From Bifidobacterium rousetti (GTDB lineage: Bacteria; Actinomycetota; Actinomycetes; Actinomycetales; Bifidobacteriaceae), in NCBI RefSeq assembly GCF_008698235.1, contig NZ_PEBH01000003.1:54776-118775 (forward strand): a DNA stretch of 64,000 nt, in the 5' to 3' direction. How positions within the stretch are numbered: position 1 is the first letter of the stretch; each line of letters opens with the position of its first letter. Below are positions 62,041-64,000 of the stretch, one piece after another. Under the pieces are notes generated by a model. That model ran no database searches, was not told where the DNA came from, and saw nothing but the letters and a program-made list of their open reading frames with translations. The translations under genes were made by a program, and so were the position numbers.

Positions 62041-62946
62041 TTACAGCAGTCCGGCGGCCTGCATGCCGGCGCGGGCCTTCTCGACCTGCGCCTCGTCCGG
62101 TCCGATGTTCGGCAGGCGCATGGCGGTGGAGTCGAGGATGCCGCGCACCTTGAGCGCGGCCTTGGCCATGACGGCCTGATAGCCGTCGCCGTTCAGGGCG
62201 TGGACCAGCGGGGCGAGCTGGTTGGCGAGGCGCTGGGCCTCGTGGATGTCGCCGCGGTCGAACGCCTCGACGAGCTGGCGCATCGGATGCGCGGCCGCGT
62301 GCGCGATGACGGAGATGATGCCCACCGCGCCGATGGACAGGAACGGCAGGAACAGGCCGTCGTCGCCCGAATACCAGGCGAGTCCGGTGCGCTGCTGCTT
62401 CTCGACGGCCGCGGCGAGGTCGCCGGTGGCGTCCTTGACGGCCACGACGTGGTCGAGCGCGGCGAGACGGTCATAGGTCTCGACCTTGACCTTGAGTCCG
62501 GTGCGGCCGGGCACGTCGTAGACGATGATCGGCTTGTCGGTGTTCTCGTCGACGGCCTTGTAGTGGCCGACGACGCCGTCCTGGGACGGGCGGGAGTAGT
62601 ACGGCATAACGACGAGGACCGCGTCGGCGCCCGCATCCTGGGTCTGCTCGACCATGCGCACGGTGTGCGCGGTGTCGTTGGAGCCTGCGCCGGAGATCAC
62701 CGGGACGCTCACGACCTCCTTGACCGCGCGGACGAGTTCAACCTTCTCCTCCATGTGGGTGACGGGCGATTCGCCGGTGGTGCCGTTGACGACCAGACCG
62801 TCGGCGCCGTCAGCGACCAGCTGTTTGGCGAGCCTCTGCGCCGCCTCGTAGTCGACCTCGCCGTTGGATTTCATGGGGGTGATCATGGCGGGAAGGATGC
62901 GCCCGAACGGGGCGGGATTCAGCAGATGCATATCGCTCTCAGTCAT
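62041..62946 (-). CDS. dapA: 4-hydroxy-tetrahydrodipicolinate synthase
   Basis: DapA condenses pyruvate with aspartate semialdehyde in lysine/diaminopimelate synthesis. The 301 residues show NGTTGESPV (54-62), Y143 in VYDVPGRTG, the Schiff-base K171 in VAVKDATGD and YSGDDGLFLPFLSIGA. The next gene upstream, dapB, does the following step; 92 bp separate them. Confidence 0.97.
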   Translation of the reverse strand: MTESDMHLLNPAPFGRILPAMITPMKSNGEVDYEAAQRLAKQLVADGADGLVVNGTTGESPVTHMEEKVELVRAVKEVVSVPVISGAGSNDTAHTVRMVEQTQDAGADAVLVVMPYYSRPSQDGVVGHYKAVDENTDKPIIVYDVPGRTGLKVKVETYDRLAALDHVVAVKDATGDLAAAVEKQQRTGLAWYSGDDGLFLPFLSIGAVGIISVIAHAAAHPMRQLVEAFDRGDIHEAQRLANQLAPLVHALNGDGYQAVMAKAALKVRGILDSTAMRLPNIGPDEAQVEKARAGMQAAGLL

Positions 62947-63038
62947 ATCGCTTACCGTACTTCGCGTTGTGGACGCCTATTGTTAACGGCCATCGACGCC
63001 CCGGTGACGGTCCGGGGCCGGACGCCACCCCTTGCAGG

Positions 63039-63794
63039 TTACAGGTCGAGGAACCGGTCAAGGCCGACGGTCAGGCCGGCGGGCGCGTCGGAGGCGAGCT
63101 TGCGCACGGCGAGCAGGACGCCGGGCATGAACGAGCCGCGGTCGAAGCTGTCGGCGCGGATCACGAGCTGTTCGCCGGCGTTGCCGAAGAGCACCTCCTC
63201 GTGCGCGTTGAGGCCGCGCAGGCGCACGGCATGGACGTGGACGCCGTCGACGACCTGTCCGCGAGAGCCGCCGTCGGTCTGGGTGTTGTCCGGCACGGGG
63301 CCGAGCCCGGCGGCCCTGCGCGCGGCTGCGATGCCCTGCGCGGTGTGGATCGCGGTGCCGGAGGGGGCGTCGACCTTGTTCGGGTGGTGCATCTCGATGA
63401 TCTCGACCGATTCGAAGTACTTCGCGGCCTGCGTGGCGAAGTGGTCGGCGAGCACGGCGGAGATCGCGAAGTTCGGGGCGATGAACACCTTCTGCTCTTC
63501 CGGACGGGGGCCGGCGGCGATGGCCTCGCGCACCTGGGCGAGCTTGTCGTCGGTCCAGCCGGTGGTGCCGACGACCACGTCGACGCCCTGCGCGACGAGG
63601 GCGAGCACGTTGTTGAGGCTCACGGCCGGCACGGTGAACTCGACGACCACGTCGGTGTTCTGCGGGGTGATAGCCTTGAGGTCGTCGCCCGCGTCGAGCG
63701 TCAGTGCCAGCTGCATGTCCTCGGCGCCGTTCACCGCCTCGACGACGTGCGATCCCATGCGTCCCTTGGCTCCGACCACGGAAACCCTGATCAT
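63039..63794 (-). CDS. dapB: 4-hydroxy-tetrahydrodipicolinate reductase
   Basis: DapB (251 residues) has the nucleotide-binding VVGAKGRMG, the VEFTVPAVSL and VVGTTGW blocks, and the catalytic EMHHPNKVDAPSGTA motif. It lies upstream of dapA in the same direction and likely shares its transcript. Confidence 0.97.
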   Translation of the reverse strand: MIRVSVVGAKGRMGSHVVEAVNGAEDMQLALTLDAGDDLKAITPQNTDVVVEFTVPAVSLNNVLALVAQGVDVVVGTTGWTDDKLAQVREAIAAGPRPEEQKVFIAPNFAISAVLADHFATQAAKYFESVEIIEMHHPNKVDAPSGTAIHTAQGIAAARRAAGLGPVPDNTQTDGGSRGQVVDGVHVHAVRLRGLNAHEEVLFGNAGEQLVIRADSFDRGSFMPGVLLAVRKLASDAPAGLTVGLDRFLDL

Positions 63795-63879
63795 ATGTTC
63801 CTCCTCGATGGTTGCCTGTCGGCTGTTTCCGACTGTTCCCGGCCCCAGACTATCATCCGACGCCCGCCGCGCGCCGACC

Positions 63880-64000
63880 TCATCCGAGCAGCGACAGCAG
63901 GTCGTCGCGGGTGAGCGTGGCGATCGACGCCGGTGCCGCGTCGGCGAGCGCTGCGGCGTCGGTGAACCGGCGGGCCAGTTCGCTCTTGCCGTGCTGCAGT
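63880..64000 (-). CDS. C-terminal end of a gene running off the window, possibly a SNF2-type helicase
   Basis: The last 39 codons read LQHGKSELARRFTD... and end TRDDLLSLLG, with a stop at 63880-63882. Both parts resemble the extreme C-terminus of SNF2-family helicases (a Gln/Lys-rich helix, then DDLLALL). It is too short to be sure. It reads toward dapB with an 85-bp gap. Confidence 0.45.
   Translation of the reverse strand, partial: LQHGKSELARRFTDAAALADAAPASIATLTRDDLLSLLG

Overview
The window looks like a chromosomal segment of a Bifidobacterium. Coding sequence is GC-rich with strongly GC-biased third positions. The gene set fits the genus: dgt-dnaG, purE-purK, pdxS-pdxT, luxS with cbs/metB, gluconate genes feeding the pentose-phosphate side of bifid metabolism, pepN, RNase J, dapA and dapB. 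I cannot name a species. Base 1 may be a contig end, because a 17-nt homopolymer and an uncoding-looking stretch lie there.

Region by region. (a) 0.1-4.8 kb is a zinc-starvation locus. A truncated COG0523 zinc-chaperone-like gene diverges from six zinc-independent (cysteine-poor) ribosomal protein paralogues (L28, L33, S14, L31B, L36, L32). These are followed by a ZnuA-ZinT fusion binding protein. A Zur-box-like palindrome sits in the divergent promoter, and a Fur-family gene (probable zur) lies just beyond, at the end of a purE-purK-zur operon. (b) 6.5-14 kb holds an MDR oxidoreductase, a divergent DXS-like enzyme and a MacB-type ABC exporter operon. (c) 14.1-22.7 kb has island-like traits: a tRNA-Arg with a duplicated tRNA fragment, an RpiR regulator, an antitoxin with a broken PemK/MazF toxin, and a 2-aminoethylphosphonate (AEP) uptake and degradation operon. 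That operon encodes an ATPase, a permease-permease-binding-protein fusion, PhnW and PhnX. (d) 22.7-29.6 kb: MocR regulator, pdxT, pdxS, dnaG, dgt. (e) 29.8-38.3 kb: amino acid permease, alr, GNAT, gnd, gntK, gntP, a GntR regulator and luxS. (f) 38.4-48.6 kb: zinc-ribbon membrane protein, AAA/DUF4143 ATPase with a 5 x 23-bp repeat array, recQ, metB, cbs, and an ABC-2 exporter with a YtrA-type regulator. (g) 48.7-64 kb: peptide-type ABC transporter, def, glmM, pepN, rnj, dapA, dapB and the tail of a possible SNF2 helicase.

How the parts work together. Low zinc should release Zur, swapping zinc-binding ribosomal proteins for zinc-free ones and raising extracellular zinc capture. AEP imported by the ABC system would be deaminated by PhnW to phosphonoacetaldehyde and split by PhnX to acetaldehyde and phosphate. 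GntP, GntK and Gnd convert gluconate to ribulose-5-phosphate. LuxS, Cbs and MetB link the methyl cycle to cysteine.

The strongest unexplained signal is a family of three long hairpins (19913-19997, 21528-21608, 50527-50613). They share a nearly invariant 35-nt apical core, but each has its own unrelated yet self-complementary stem. All three lie just after a stop codon between genes of transport or catabolic operons, always in the same orientation relative to transcription. This looks like selection on an RNA structure. Other repeat families of note are the REP-like palindromes (4.2 and 29.7 kb), a two-hairpin 3'-end element (35.4 and 48.7 kb), a 194-bp palindrome at 22.5 kb, and GC-rich minisatellites that abut stop codons.
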